Shown piece by piece: positions 50,701 to 62,700 of a stretch of DNA of 64,000 nucleotides (positions are counted from its first letter, which is position 1; each line of letters begins with the position of its first letter). The position numbers and the translations under genes were made by a program. The DNA lies in assembly GCA_005408345.1 (NCBI GenBank), contig SEMN01000018.1, positions 597,501-661,500 on the forward strand, given 5' to 3'. The notes under the pieces are model-generated. The model ran no database searches, was not told the DNA's origin, and worked only from the letters and a program-made list of their open reading frames with translations. The stretch is from Macquaria australasica (Eukaryota; Chordata; Actinopteri; Centrarchiformes; Percichthyidae).

Positions 50701-53700
50701 GCTTCATTGCTTGATTTTAAAAAATGCTGTTGCACGTCATATTTTATTTCCTTGATCACTAATTTAAGGAAAATAGAATGATTTCCTTTTGTCCAGGTCA
50801 TTGTGAGCACTTAAATACTCTTCACTCCTGTGATAAATGTTGACTGACTTGCAGTGTAAAATTGATCTCTCATACAGACCGTGTATTCTCTATAAGCTCC
50901 AAGGATGCCATCCTCCCCATGACTATCCTATATCTCTTCACTCTTCAGTCTGCCCCAGTGCTCTTGGAAAGTCTCTCTTCCCGGACTTATTTCCCTGTAT
51001 GACGACTGCTCAATAAATTGCCTGTATTGACGTTTTGCTCCATACATCCATATCTTCATGGAGTAGTGGTCATTGTGGAAATAAGCATAAAGGGAGACAT
51101 ACTGAGGCCCTATTTATGTAGGCTTGATCTTTCCATGTGTGTTTATCAAAGGCATTTTTTAAGATCATACTTGGCAGTCATGCAGATGATGTAATGCTGC
51201 TTTTGTGAATCTCGGGCCAAAATCTGTTGAACACAAAGGGGGGTTCACATTTTTCAGAGCCCCCATTTGACTCTCTTGGAAACGATCCCTTCAGTGTAAT
51301 TTGAAGTTAAAGGACATTTTGTCAAAATAGGGCCTCAAGACAAGACTGGAAACTGGGTGTCCCAAGGCTACGAATCTATAGTACACACGATCTTTTCTCA
51401 CTTCTCCTCCTCCGCTCTCTCCTCCAGGCTCCATCTCGTCCCCGGGGTGGCGCAGAGGGTCTGTGACTCCCCGGGTCACCACCATCCCATGCCCAGGCTG
51501 CCAGCATGACATCGACCTCGGTGAGCGCGGCATCAGCATGTTGTTCCGTAACTTCACCCTGGAGAACATCGTCGAGCGCTACCGCCAGGCTGCCCGCGCA
51601 GCCGTCGCAATCATGTGTAACATCTGTAAGCCTCCACAGCTGCAGGAGGCCACAAAGAGCTGTATGGACTGCAAGGCTAGCTACTGCAATGAGTGCTTCA
51701 AGCTGCACCACCCCTGGGGCACACCTAAAGCTCAGCATGAGTATGTTGGTCCCACCACGAATTTTAGGCCCAAGGCAAGTACCGTCACTACCTGGAGAAG
51801 GCTTCATTTATCTTTTTTTCTGTCTTTATCTGTTATTTCCTGAAGACTCAAAAGAAACATTTTCCTTCAGTTGGACTATGAACATCTGTCAGGAGATAAG
51901 CTGCCACATGAGTCAGAAATAAACATTAGCATGTATAGATTTGACTTGAGTCTTTTAAATGATTTAATACTGGAAATGTCTGGTAAGGAATCAGATGTTG
52001 AAGGTGAATGCAAGCAGCTGGAAATCTGTCAGTGTGGTTTTCCTGATCATTAACTGCTGATCAGGAATGTCTCATTAACGGTAGTCCCTCCGATTAGTCG
52101 ACTTAATAGCTTAAATCATACAATAGAAACATAAATTCTGATGAGGATCTTGGCAGTAAAAAAAGTGCTGATTTAAATTCTATTTTCAGACACTTCAGGA
52201 AATGGCTCACAGATGCTTTTTTTTTTTTTTTAAGTTTAGGTCATCTTCCTGTTTCACTTAAGCTAGTTTTTGATCAGTGAGTGTATTTTGTCTGTGATTT
52301 TTAACTCATTGCTGTTCTGTTAAATATCTCAGGTGCTCATGTGTCCGGAGCACGAGATGGAGAAGGTGAACATGTACTGTGAGGTCTGCAGACGACCCGT
52401 GTGTCACTTGTGCAAGCTGGGAGGATCCCACGCCAACCACAAAGTCACTTCCATGAGCAGTGCCTACAAGATCCTCAAGGTACCACATTCAGACACTTTA
52501 TCCCTTTGAGAGAAGATGGGTTGGCTCCTTGTGGGTGTGTGAGTGTTGTTATCTGTGATGACTAATGAGTAATTTGGAGTGTAACACAATACTGGCTTAT
52601 GATAACAAGGATTACACTGAGCTTGAACACAACGCCACTGTTAACAAAGGCTTGAAATGGAGTCATGGCCAAGCAAAGCAGCATTGAAACGTGGAATTAT
52701 TTATGTTTTTACACTGAAATTGCCAATAAAAACTATTTTGTGATGATATTCGGTAGGTTTTAAATGTACAATTTACAAGGCTTTGTTGTTATATGATGCT
52801 AAACCCCCTCTTTTAAAATAACTGATTTAAATCTGGGGTAGGCAAGGATTTTCCGCCATTAAATCAGGCTTTCACCATCTGAAGGGACGTGTACGCGCAT
52901 CTGCATTTGTGGAACAGCAGAACAACCTGTGATTGGCTAAAGTCTCCCGTCACGGGCTAGATTTTCTGAAGCCTGAAAACGTAGGCAAGAGGAGGGGCTA
53001 AGGTAGAGGTATGCTGCACGGTTATTATAGATTTGCCAATGACTCCATAACAATACTGCCTATCCAACCTTTAATGTCTTTAGTTTACATAAGGATCCCT
53101 TCAAGGCAGATTGATTCTCAGAAGTTCAGTCTAATCTCACTAGATTTACAGAACTGCATTTTAATAAACCTGAAACTGAGTAAAAGCCTTTTGATGAGAA
53201 ATGTCTTCCTATTCAGTGCAGTTAGTGTTAGGTCCCAGCTAAACTATTTAACAAAAAACCTTAAGAGCTATACCACCCACTGACTGGTCCCTGAATCTCT
53301 CATCTCCTGCTGTAATATTAATGTCAGACCTGGACCTGTGCTGGCATGCACCAGACCGTAGATATCAATCGCTTTGTTTGGAAACTGAAACCCAGGCTGG
53401 CTAACGGGGGTTAAAACTAATTGGTCTCGCGTGTGGCCATCAGATTTTTGCCACTCAGTAGAATTAATTTCAATCAGTTTGTTTTGGTTTAGATTATGTG
53501 GAGACTATAATGTCAGGAGATGTTGTTTCAGGACTGTTTGGTTGTTATGACGGCACTAGGCAACACAAAAGAACATCAAACCTTTTAACAGAAGAGGTTT
53601 TAAGTGAAATATATCGAATAGTAATTTAATCTTGTTGGCATGAACACTTGATGCTAGGTGATTCAGCAAGTCGAGGCAGAATCAGTGTGAAATTCAATCT

Positions 53701-56700
53701 GCTGGTCTGTGTCGACACAAACACTCTGGTGCTTAATATTTAATGAGACCATTTGCTCCCCGTGATGTTGTGTGCGTTGTTTCTTCAAATTGTTGGAAGA
53801 TGTATCGGATGTCCCGGAAACCTTCGTCAGCCAGGAATTAGTGTGGGTTTCAATTGCTTAGAACAGTAATGTCATATAATTGTGATAATATATAGTGAAT
53901 GTTGTTTGACATGCTGAAACAGGCTCTCACACTGCGTCATGACAGGGTCACACAGGACACTCTGCACATGTCCAGAACTTTCCATCAGTCAGGAAATACT
54001 TTAGGTTGTGAATATTACAAGATGAGAGGAAAATGTTGTGACCCATGTCAGAGCTGATTCTTGGGAATGTGAGCACATAAGTAGAAAATGATCAATCTAT
54101 TCCTTTTTAAAATGGCACATATATTCTAATGAACTTTTGTATGTATGCAGTGTTATGGGCAGATATCGCTTCTGTAACAGTTGTCTCAAGACCTTTTTAT
54201 AAAACACAACTTCTGAAAAATGCTGCTAATCTTTTCTCTCACCAGGAGAAGCTGGCCAAGAGTATCCATTACCTCATCAGCAAAGAGGACCAGGTCAGGA
54301 CTCAGATTACTGAGCTTGATCTGCTCATCAATCAGACCGAGGTGAGAGAGCTGACCCACGCTGCTGCAACTCCAACATCCTTTTTTCACTCTTCTCCAAA
54401 ACCTTTACTGCATGTCTTTATTTTATTCGTTGAATTTGTTTTAGTTTTGTTTTTTATTTACCAAAATATGAAATTGCTCTTTAGTATTCACATTTGCACT
54501 TCTTGCATTTAACTCATCAATCAACAGACAAAAGGACTGGTTTGGTGTCTCCTTAAGCCCTTTTCTTAAGTAATAAATGTTTAAATATTTTTTATTTTCA
54601 CTTTCATTTATTAATTTGACACACCCCTTCTGGTCTTTAACTCCCTCTATTCCAGCTTCTCCAAGAGGATCCTCATTAGTTGTATTAACAGCTCCTTAAA
54701 GTCTTTCCTAAACCTGTGAAAAAATGGTAAATTAAACTCTTGTATGCCCTTGAAATAGTTGATTTGTTAGTTCCAGTCTGTGAAGTTGAGGAACAATTGC
54801 ATATTGTCTGTGTACAAATAAGGAAGGTCACTAAACAAACAGCATGCAAACCACACAAACAAGGAAACACAGGATTTGCCTACAGGTTTCCCCTCATGCA
54901 TGTCTGAGTTTCAGCCTCTGAGCTTGTTCCCCTTTCACTTTGATGCTGATCCTAAATGGGTAGTGTTAAAATACTGTGTGTGTGTGACTATGTTTTGAAC
55001 ACTTTTGTTTTTTGGTCCGTTAATATCTATCTATCTATCGAACTTTTAAACTTCTACTTGATTGGATATTACCTAAAAGGTGACGTCCAGTATATCCTGA
55101 AACATTAAACTGTTTATATCCACCTTCTGTCAAGCCAAAGTTTTAATACAGCAACACAACAAATCATGTCAATTAATCATAGTTGAATACAATAAAAATG
55201 AGACCGTTACTCTTGCCTCAATACTTTTGTAAGGGTCGGAGAATGATCCTCTGAAGAAATGTTTTAGTACAAGTGTGCATTTGGGGAGGGATACATGAAA
55301 AGAAGATTTGATTAGCTTTGTACCAACTGATAACAAAAGTATCTTCTTCGTCTTAAAGGAAAATGGCCAGCTAGCTGAGCGTCGAGCCAATGAGCACTTT
55401 GAGCGTCTTTTTGAGACTCTGCAGGAGCGGAAATCAGAGATGCTGAAGTCCATCGAACAGTCTCGAAACCGACGCCTGGACCAACTCAAGGCCCAGGTAT
55501 GAAATGCCAAGAATGAATTTCGTTTCTATCCTCTACATGAATGCATGCTTCCTTTTACTCATCATATTCTTACCTGTAGAAAAATAACTCGGGCTTGCAT
55601 TAAAAGGAAGGGTACTTCCTTAATCAGTTCCTTGATATGTGTGAATAGGGGGGAAAACAATATTGAACAACCTTTTATTTTATGGGATTTTTTTCTGAGG
55701 ATGCTGTTCAATATACATTTCTAATGATCAGAATTACAAAATGCTACAATGCCCTGACTTCTTATAAATATTTCCCAGGTGGAGGAGTACCAGGGCATGC
55801 TGGAGAACAGTGGTCTAGTGGGCTACGCTCAGGAGGTGCTGAAAGAGACGGATCAGTCCTGCTTTGTACAGACTGCAAAGCAGCTACACATCAGGTAGAG
55901 CCGGGTGATATTTCACAATATTTAAACTTAAATTAATACATTGGTGTTGATACACCCAAGAAAATGTTAAACCATATTTAGTAATATGGACATGAGGCCA
56001 AGTAGTTAAAGGGTATCTACATGAATCAACCTCCTAAGTTCATGTGATAGAGGTTAGAGATTTCTGAAACTCAGCAAAAACAAAGGCTAGCATCAATACA
56101 GAATTTTTCATAAACATTATTGATGGCTGACTTCAAAAAACACCCGAGGATATATGTAAAGAAATTGTTCTTCTGTAAAATAACACTTAAAATCTCAAAG
56201 TATTTGTCAGGTGGGAATCACAATAATTTAGAGTGGAATAGTGGAACAGTGCACTTTAGCATCTCTCTGGTGTCTTGCAGTTGTCCTCCTTCAACCTCCA
56301 TAACAGGAAGCTGAGCCAGGCCTGACGGGAATCGTTATTCACAGCTTTCACCACTAAACTCCTGACTGCAAACTGTCAAATTAATAATTAAGCAGCTTAG
56401 TAATGATTACCAGATATAAATCATTACAAATTACAGAAGCTAAACCTGATTATTTAACAAGCTGCACAGTCAGAGTCTGAAGTCTGTAATGTTATGACTC
56501 ATTTTATGGGATTGGTTTATTTTAGCGTTGAGAGCATCAATCTGATTATGTGTTTAGGTGACTGGAGTGTGTCAGGAACACACAAAGCCACGTGCACAGA
56601 GGTTAACAAACTCGAGGGCAATTAAGCAGAGACTTTGCCGCAGTGTCCAGTCAATGCTGTGTATTAGAGTGTCTTCCGCTCTGAGTTGACTAATTCATCT

Positions 56701-59700
56701 CCATTAGCAGCTTTGGATAATCTGGAACCCTTTTCACTCTTGAGAGCATGATACCGTGGCCTCTCCAGTTTTCTCCTGTTGACAAGGACTTGATTTTTAA
56801 TCCCCTTTCTCTTCAAAGTCTTCAAAGTCAATATAAATATAGATGCAACTACCTAAATAACCCGAGAGTACAAGATGCATTAAAAATATGGTGGAACATA
56901 CTTGATATAATTGAGAGGAAAAGTCCACCTGCTGTGAATAGTTGTCCTATTTCATGTCTTTGGTACTTTTATTTGATCAATTTAAAAGTTCTGCTTATCA
57001 AGATAAGCCTCCATTAATACATATTTGATCATGTTATGCCTGCTGTGTATGTTTTCAGGATCCAGAAGGCCACAGAGTCTCTGAGGACCTTCCACCCTTC
57101 AGCCGACCCCTGCTTTGATGAGTTTGTGCTGGAAACTTCCAGAGAAGAAACTCTGCTCAAAGAGATGTGCTTTGGTGGAGGTACAACCGATTTATTTCAA
57201 TTTAAATGGTGTGAGATGAAAGTGAGCTAAAGAGCAAAAGGCCTCGTGATTTTATTCTCCCAGATACAATATTTACTGTGACAGTGTTACACAAAACAAG
57301 CAAATTCAATTTTAGAACTTTTTTTTCCCTCAGATATTTGACTTTAAGCCTGATTGAAACTCACTTCCCAGTTTGAATTATGAAATTTTTTCACGCTGTT
57401 TTGTAACCCCCGTTTTAAAGGGGTTCACTGTTCTCATACATTGTTCCACTGTGGTGTTTCCACACATCATGCCTCTCAAATACTCTGTGTTAAAGGACAA
57501 GCTGCACTGAGAGCTTGACCACAAATGGCTGGATAAAGTGACCATTAATTCATGTCAACAAAATATGGTGACGTTTTCTGCTTCTATTCATCTCTGAAGA
57601 TGAAGACGGTCTTTGTTCATGTGTCCTCTAGACCACAGAAAAACTGGCATTATAATGCAGAGCTTTACCACTTTAAAGTTAGTTAACAAAATAAGCTTGT
57701 TCTTTAAAATGAGACATGGTCAGAATAAGCTGTTTGTCATCACCTGTCCATCATGTGCACAGCCCTGTGAACTGTGCTGTGCTAAGAGGTCAGAGGTCAT
57801 CTGTGGGAATCTAAATTGGATAAACAACCCTGGATACGCTCATGGTGAATTTTACTGCTCTGTGGAGCTTTTTTTTCTGGTCTACTGATTTACAAAGGCG
57901 CGTTCTATAAAGGACTGCTCGGGTAGAAGTTTCCCAGGGATGAAATTATATATAATTCTTTGAGTGAATTGGCATACTTCCTTTTTTATTTATTTATATA
58001 TTTATTTATTTTTAAGAAAATGAATTGGGATTATCCCACACTATTATAGACATAGTGCTATGAGATGGAGAAAGAGAGGCAAAGTAAACAAGTAATAGCT
58101 TACTCTGATGCTCGGCCGACAAGAATATGCATGTGTACGATTATATTGCAGCACTTAACTGTCAAAGAGTAGGTGCTATGATTTTTTTTTTTTCCAATAC
58201 AAATTTAGAAGCTCTACCCTCCCAAGATTTGCTGTAAAAGAGCTTGTCAACCATTTCTGCTGAATTTATTTCAAGAATCTGAGCTAGAAAGCACTGAACT
58301 TATTAGGTTCAAAACATGTTGTCAGTCAGACATGACAACAAATGATCAATAAAAGCTTCCAAGAGCAAAGATCAAAAGTCTGCAGATAATTGAGCAGGTT
58401 GCAAAAAATGTCTAAAAGAGGTGTAGATAATCACAAATGGGGTCACTGAAATATCAGTCAGAGTAACGTCAATCACAGAGCAGCTGGATTGAAGGGCGTG
58501 TTGCAACATTTGGTCAAGATGGCTTAAATTCCATTTATGTATTCTACATATCGTACTGTAATTATGCGCACACCAACTGAACATTATTGCATTAACAGAA
58601 GCAGAGTGTGGTGTTTTTATATTGCATCCACCTTACTCACATTCCTGCCTTAACTGCATGATGATGGACTGAGAGACGGACTCGTTATGACTGAGTGATG
58701 GTTTGTGGCATTTGGCTGCATCTGGCCGAGGCTTGTTCCAAATGCCTTCAGTGTGGCTCGTGTCTAACCTGACAACATCATGTGTGTCAGTGACTGCGGG
58801 GAGAGCAGTATTGAACATCATTGTTAGATAGTGACAGTTAGTTGTGGCAGTTCTTTCAGTTGTAGTTAGGCAGAGACAGTTGAGTGGTGTCTGAGGTTTG
58901 GGGGCATCCTGAAAAAGGAGCCCTGTGTAAATGATAAGCTGGTCAGTGTCAATATAGAAGTATTGGGTTTAGATCTCAGTGGCAGCTGTGCTTCCAGACC
59001 TTAGCACTCAAAAAATGTTAAAATTATTGAGGGATTAAACGTTGCCGACATCGAGGACAAAGCTGAGGTCTCCTTGGCGTAGAGCCATTATCCCTCAAGT
59101 GGATGCAACTAAACAACTGACATTTGTCTGTGACAAACAAAGCTGCGAGTGACATGAGTTTGTGGCTGCACTGGAGAGCAGCCCTGTTGGCTTGTTTAAA
59201 ATCAGTGATGTGAGATTTATCTCGGAGGCTACGGTTGGCTCTGTCTAGACTAGTGGACCACTTTCTGTACGACTCGTCAAAAGAAGAAACGGTTGGAGAA
59301 TAATTAAACAAATTACAGTGGAGTTGATAGTTTGATAAGGGAAATGCTTTCAAACCAGTGTGTTCAAGAACATTGGATACTTACAAATGGATAAAATGTG
59401 TTTATGTTGCAAGCCCACACATGTCTGAGTATTTGTCTTCGAAGATCCTTCTAGGCAAAACCAGTTATTGGAGCAGCAACTACTCATAGGACGCACTTAA
59501 CAAATGTAGGATATAATAAGAAAGGGAGGAAATTAGTGATATTACACAAAATGCAGAAAACAATTGCATCACCAGAGCATACACTGTGCATTGTTTAAAA
59601 CATACAGAAAGCTGAGCCATTTTGAAAGCTGTGGAAGATCATCCTCATTTCACCATCTGTGATGAAATGCAAAAAATTAAAATAATTCTAAATAACTATT

Positions 59701-62700
59701 GTTGTTTACGTGCCTGGGTTGGTGTTTATTTACAGTTTTTGTATTGTGGTGTTGTTTTCCTCATTTGAATATTTTCAATAGTGTTGTAAACCAAATTAGC
59801 AAAAACAAATATGTAATTCCATACAAATCAGTTTGATACTGATTCATACTATGAACAGGACTTTGTTTGAACTTTTTAACCTGGAAAAAATAGAAAATAA
59901 TCTTATCGCTGAATTGCTGTTTCCCTCATTTTGTGGTGTTGGTTTGTGTCAGTTTTTGAGACATAAATACTGCAGATGAAAACAACTAATGTAGATGTTA
60001 AAGGCAAACCAAATACTTTTTTACTATGTAAAGATGTTTCAAAGTGGAAATAAATCTACTTGTCCCAAATCCCCAAATTATTGTATAGTTCCATCGTCTA
60101 TTCTGCAGTTTTCTTTTTGGATAAACAATACCCTGAGATAAGCATTAACCTGAGGAAAAACATATCAGAAAGATCATTTACTCAGTCCTCATTTTAGGCT
60201 TTCAGTCTGAACTGCTTTACAATGACTGAATATTCATTATGTTGCTTCTTTAGACTCTCCTATAATCCCCATACTGGAGAAAATGGGCTTTTCATCTAAA
60301 CATGCTGAAACTGCTGCATCCTCTTGGGGAAGTGCTGCAATCAGCAGTTGGGTGGCAGTCACTGATGTGCGTCTTAAATCTAAGTGGCCTGTGGAAGTTA
60401 ATGATGCTCTTAGTCTGAGCTCAGAGAGGGAAAAGAAGCTGTAAGGGCATTTATACACTGTTGTAATTAAATTGAAGTATTTCTTGGCAGATAATGCAGC
60501 AGTGAAGAACCACTATAGTATCGCTGGATAGCGCCCCTGAGCTCTTATACTGTTCTTCCATACAGGAAACGACACCTTGATGAATATGTCTATGCTCAAC
60601 AGTCGTAGATAAACACAACATAATATCCTTTTAATATCAAGTTTTAAATATGACTGCCAGCCATTTTGTTGCTGTATGTGTTGGATATTGCTCAAAGCCT
60701 ATAGCTTGTCCATGTTTTTCTAGTACTGTCTTCTCCTCTTGGATAATGATGCGTTTGTGAACTCCCATGTTAACCCAGCTGTGGCCCTGCTGCTGGGTTT
60801 GACCTCATGCTCTGCTTCTCGAGAGGCTGTGAAAGACCGTATTGTCAAGTGTAAATGCCCATTTGTCTATCATTTCAAATTGGAGTTTCCTCAAAATGTC
60901 AGGCTGAGAACAGCCCTTCTCTCAACTATTTCCACCTAGTTTTAATTTGATAAACATCCTCTTAAAGATATTACAGCACAGGATAAAGTGCGTTTTAGCA
61001 GATTAAAAGGAAGGAGCATGGACACGAGACAGCGGTTCCTGGCCTTGCTGCTGTCTGTCTGGCAGCAGCTTTTACTGTATGTGGTCAATATGTGGCTGAA
61101 CTCTGGTGACTGCTGCCTGCTGTGTTGGATGGCTGACTGCCCTGTTTGTTTTTGCCTGTTGGTTTATCTGTTGGAAACGGGTGAAAAAATGAAATCTTAT
61201 TTGTCAGTGTAGCGGCTGGTTAGTTTCTCATAGAGAATGCCTGCCTGTATGTGATTTACACAGGAGTGGTAACTCATTACTTGCCTTGCTTGCTACTCTT
61301 CTAGCATGAGGGTGAGGGGTAGGTGTTATTGTTACAGGGTTTAAGAAGGAAGGAAGTTTTGAGTGTACTGACTCGGAACATTTTGTTTTGTAGTTAATTG
61401 GTAAGGGACAGTGCCCAATAGTCAGCAGAACATTAGAGCCGGAGTTGGCTTATGAGACTATTTTTCATCCACTCTCCCTGGCAAAATGTTAAAAGGCACC
61501 ATAAAAATGAAATAAACCGACAATTGCAAAGTTTAGCAGTGGAAACAAGAGAGGCCATCTTTTTCATCCTGCATTATCTCATAATGTCCTCTCTAGAATG
61601 TATCTGTACATGTAATTGTACATGAAAAGGCACAGGGCTATATAGAGGACACAAGCTCATGAGAAAAAATCTTTGGAGACTGAGGATTAGCCAAGTGACT
61701 TTGGAGGCTCAGAAAGCTTCGCAGCAGTGGTGAACACTGGTCAGTGAGGGGAATCTAGTCTATACGGGAAAAACGCTTTAGGAAAGAGAGATCGGGAATG
61801 TGAAAAGCCTGAGAAAATGAGAAAGGTAGAAAACTAGAGAGGGGAATATTACAAAGAAGACGAGGAGGGGAATTCTCACTGGGCGAGTGAATCAAGTGTG
61901 TAGAAAAATCGTAGCTATTAGAGAGAAAAGTCAGTGACCTACATGGTCACAGTAATGTGATTCGGTTTTTAGAGAAAAATGAGCCGAGAGAAGAGTAAAT
62001 GATAAGGTGAACAGAATCAAGAGTGGATGCTGTTGACATGAGCGAGAGAACGGATGGGAAGTGGTGCTGTTGGTATGTAGATGAATGTAAATTCAGCTAA
62101 ACAGATTTATACTTCACAGGAAATCTTCACAGAGGAGAGAAAAGACAAATGTGATGAGAAAGTGGTGTGACGGGGCCACATGGTAAAGAGATTTGAAGAA
62201 GGGAAAGTGAAGGTGAAAGTGGGAGAGGGGAAGAGAGAAGTGGTGTTGGTGCTGTGGGGGGGGGTTGCTTTACAAAGTGCATTTTCTGGCAGTGAGTCTA
62301 TGTGAAAACCTCTTAACGGGCCTCATTATGCAAGACAGTCTCGTCCATTGTCCTGAGTGGATAGTCCTGATCCGGACAAATCTAATCTTTGCCGCACTTA
62401 CACTGCTGCTTTTGCTTAAACCCAAGTTATTGAGCCGAAGTACTGTACTAAGCATGATTAAGACACAAGAGATTTTACTGGAATTTCCTTGTGTTCGTAG
62501 TAGTTTCTCCAGTTATGCATGAGATCTGTTACATCTTGCTAATCACCAGAACAAGTCTTTCAGCATTAACTTCACTGTCATGGGCAATATGTTTTAAAAC
62601 GTGGACAAAAAAAACACAGAAACACAAAAAAACAAAACTGGAAAACACGAGGTCTACCTGTTAACTTAATATAATGAATTAATTGGATGACTTGTGTTGA

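Larger units (their letters stand above)
43627..51427. other. TRIM36 intron 2 (RING exon to CPGC/B-box 1 exon)
   Basis: 7.8 kb. It contains a poly(A) run of about 25 (43,745-43,769), two copies of a MITE (44,981-45,296; 45,412-45,811), an inverted element with a perfect palindrome (46,779-47,555), a candidate cassette exon (47,980-48,045), a purine-rich stretch (48,340-48,560) and A/T-rich runs around 49,030-49,350. Confidence 0.8.

Noticed and set aside
51376..51807. 143-codon minus-strand frame opposite the TRIM36 B-box 1 exon
   Set aside because: It is the antisense shadow of a high-confidence exon encoding conserved zinc-binding residues.
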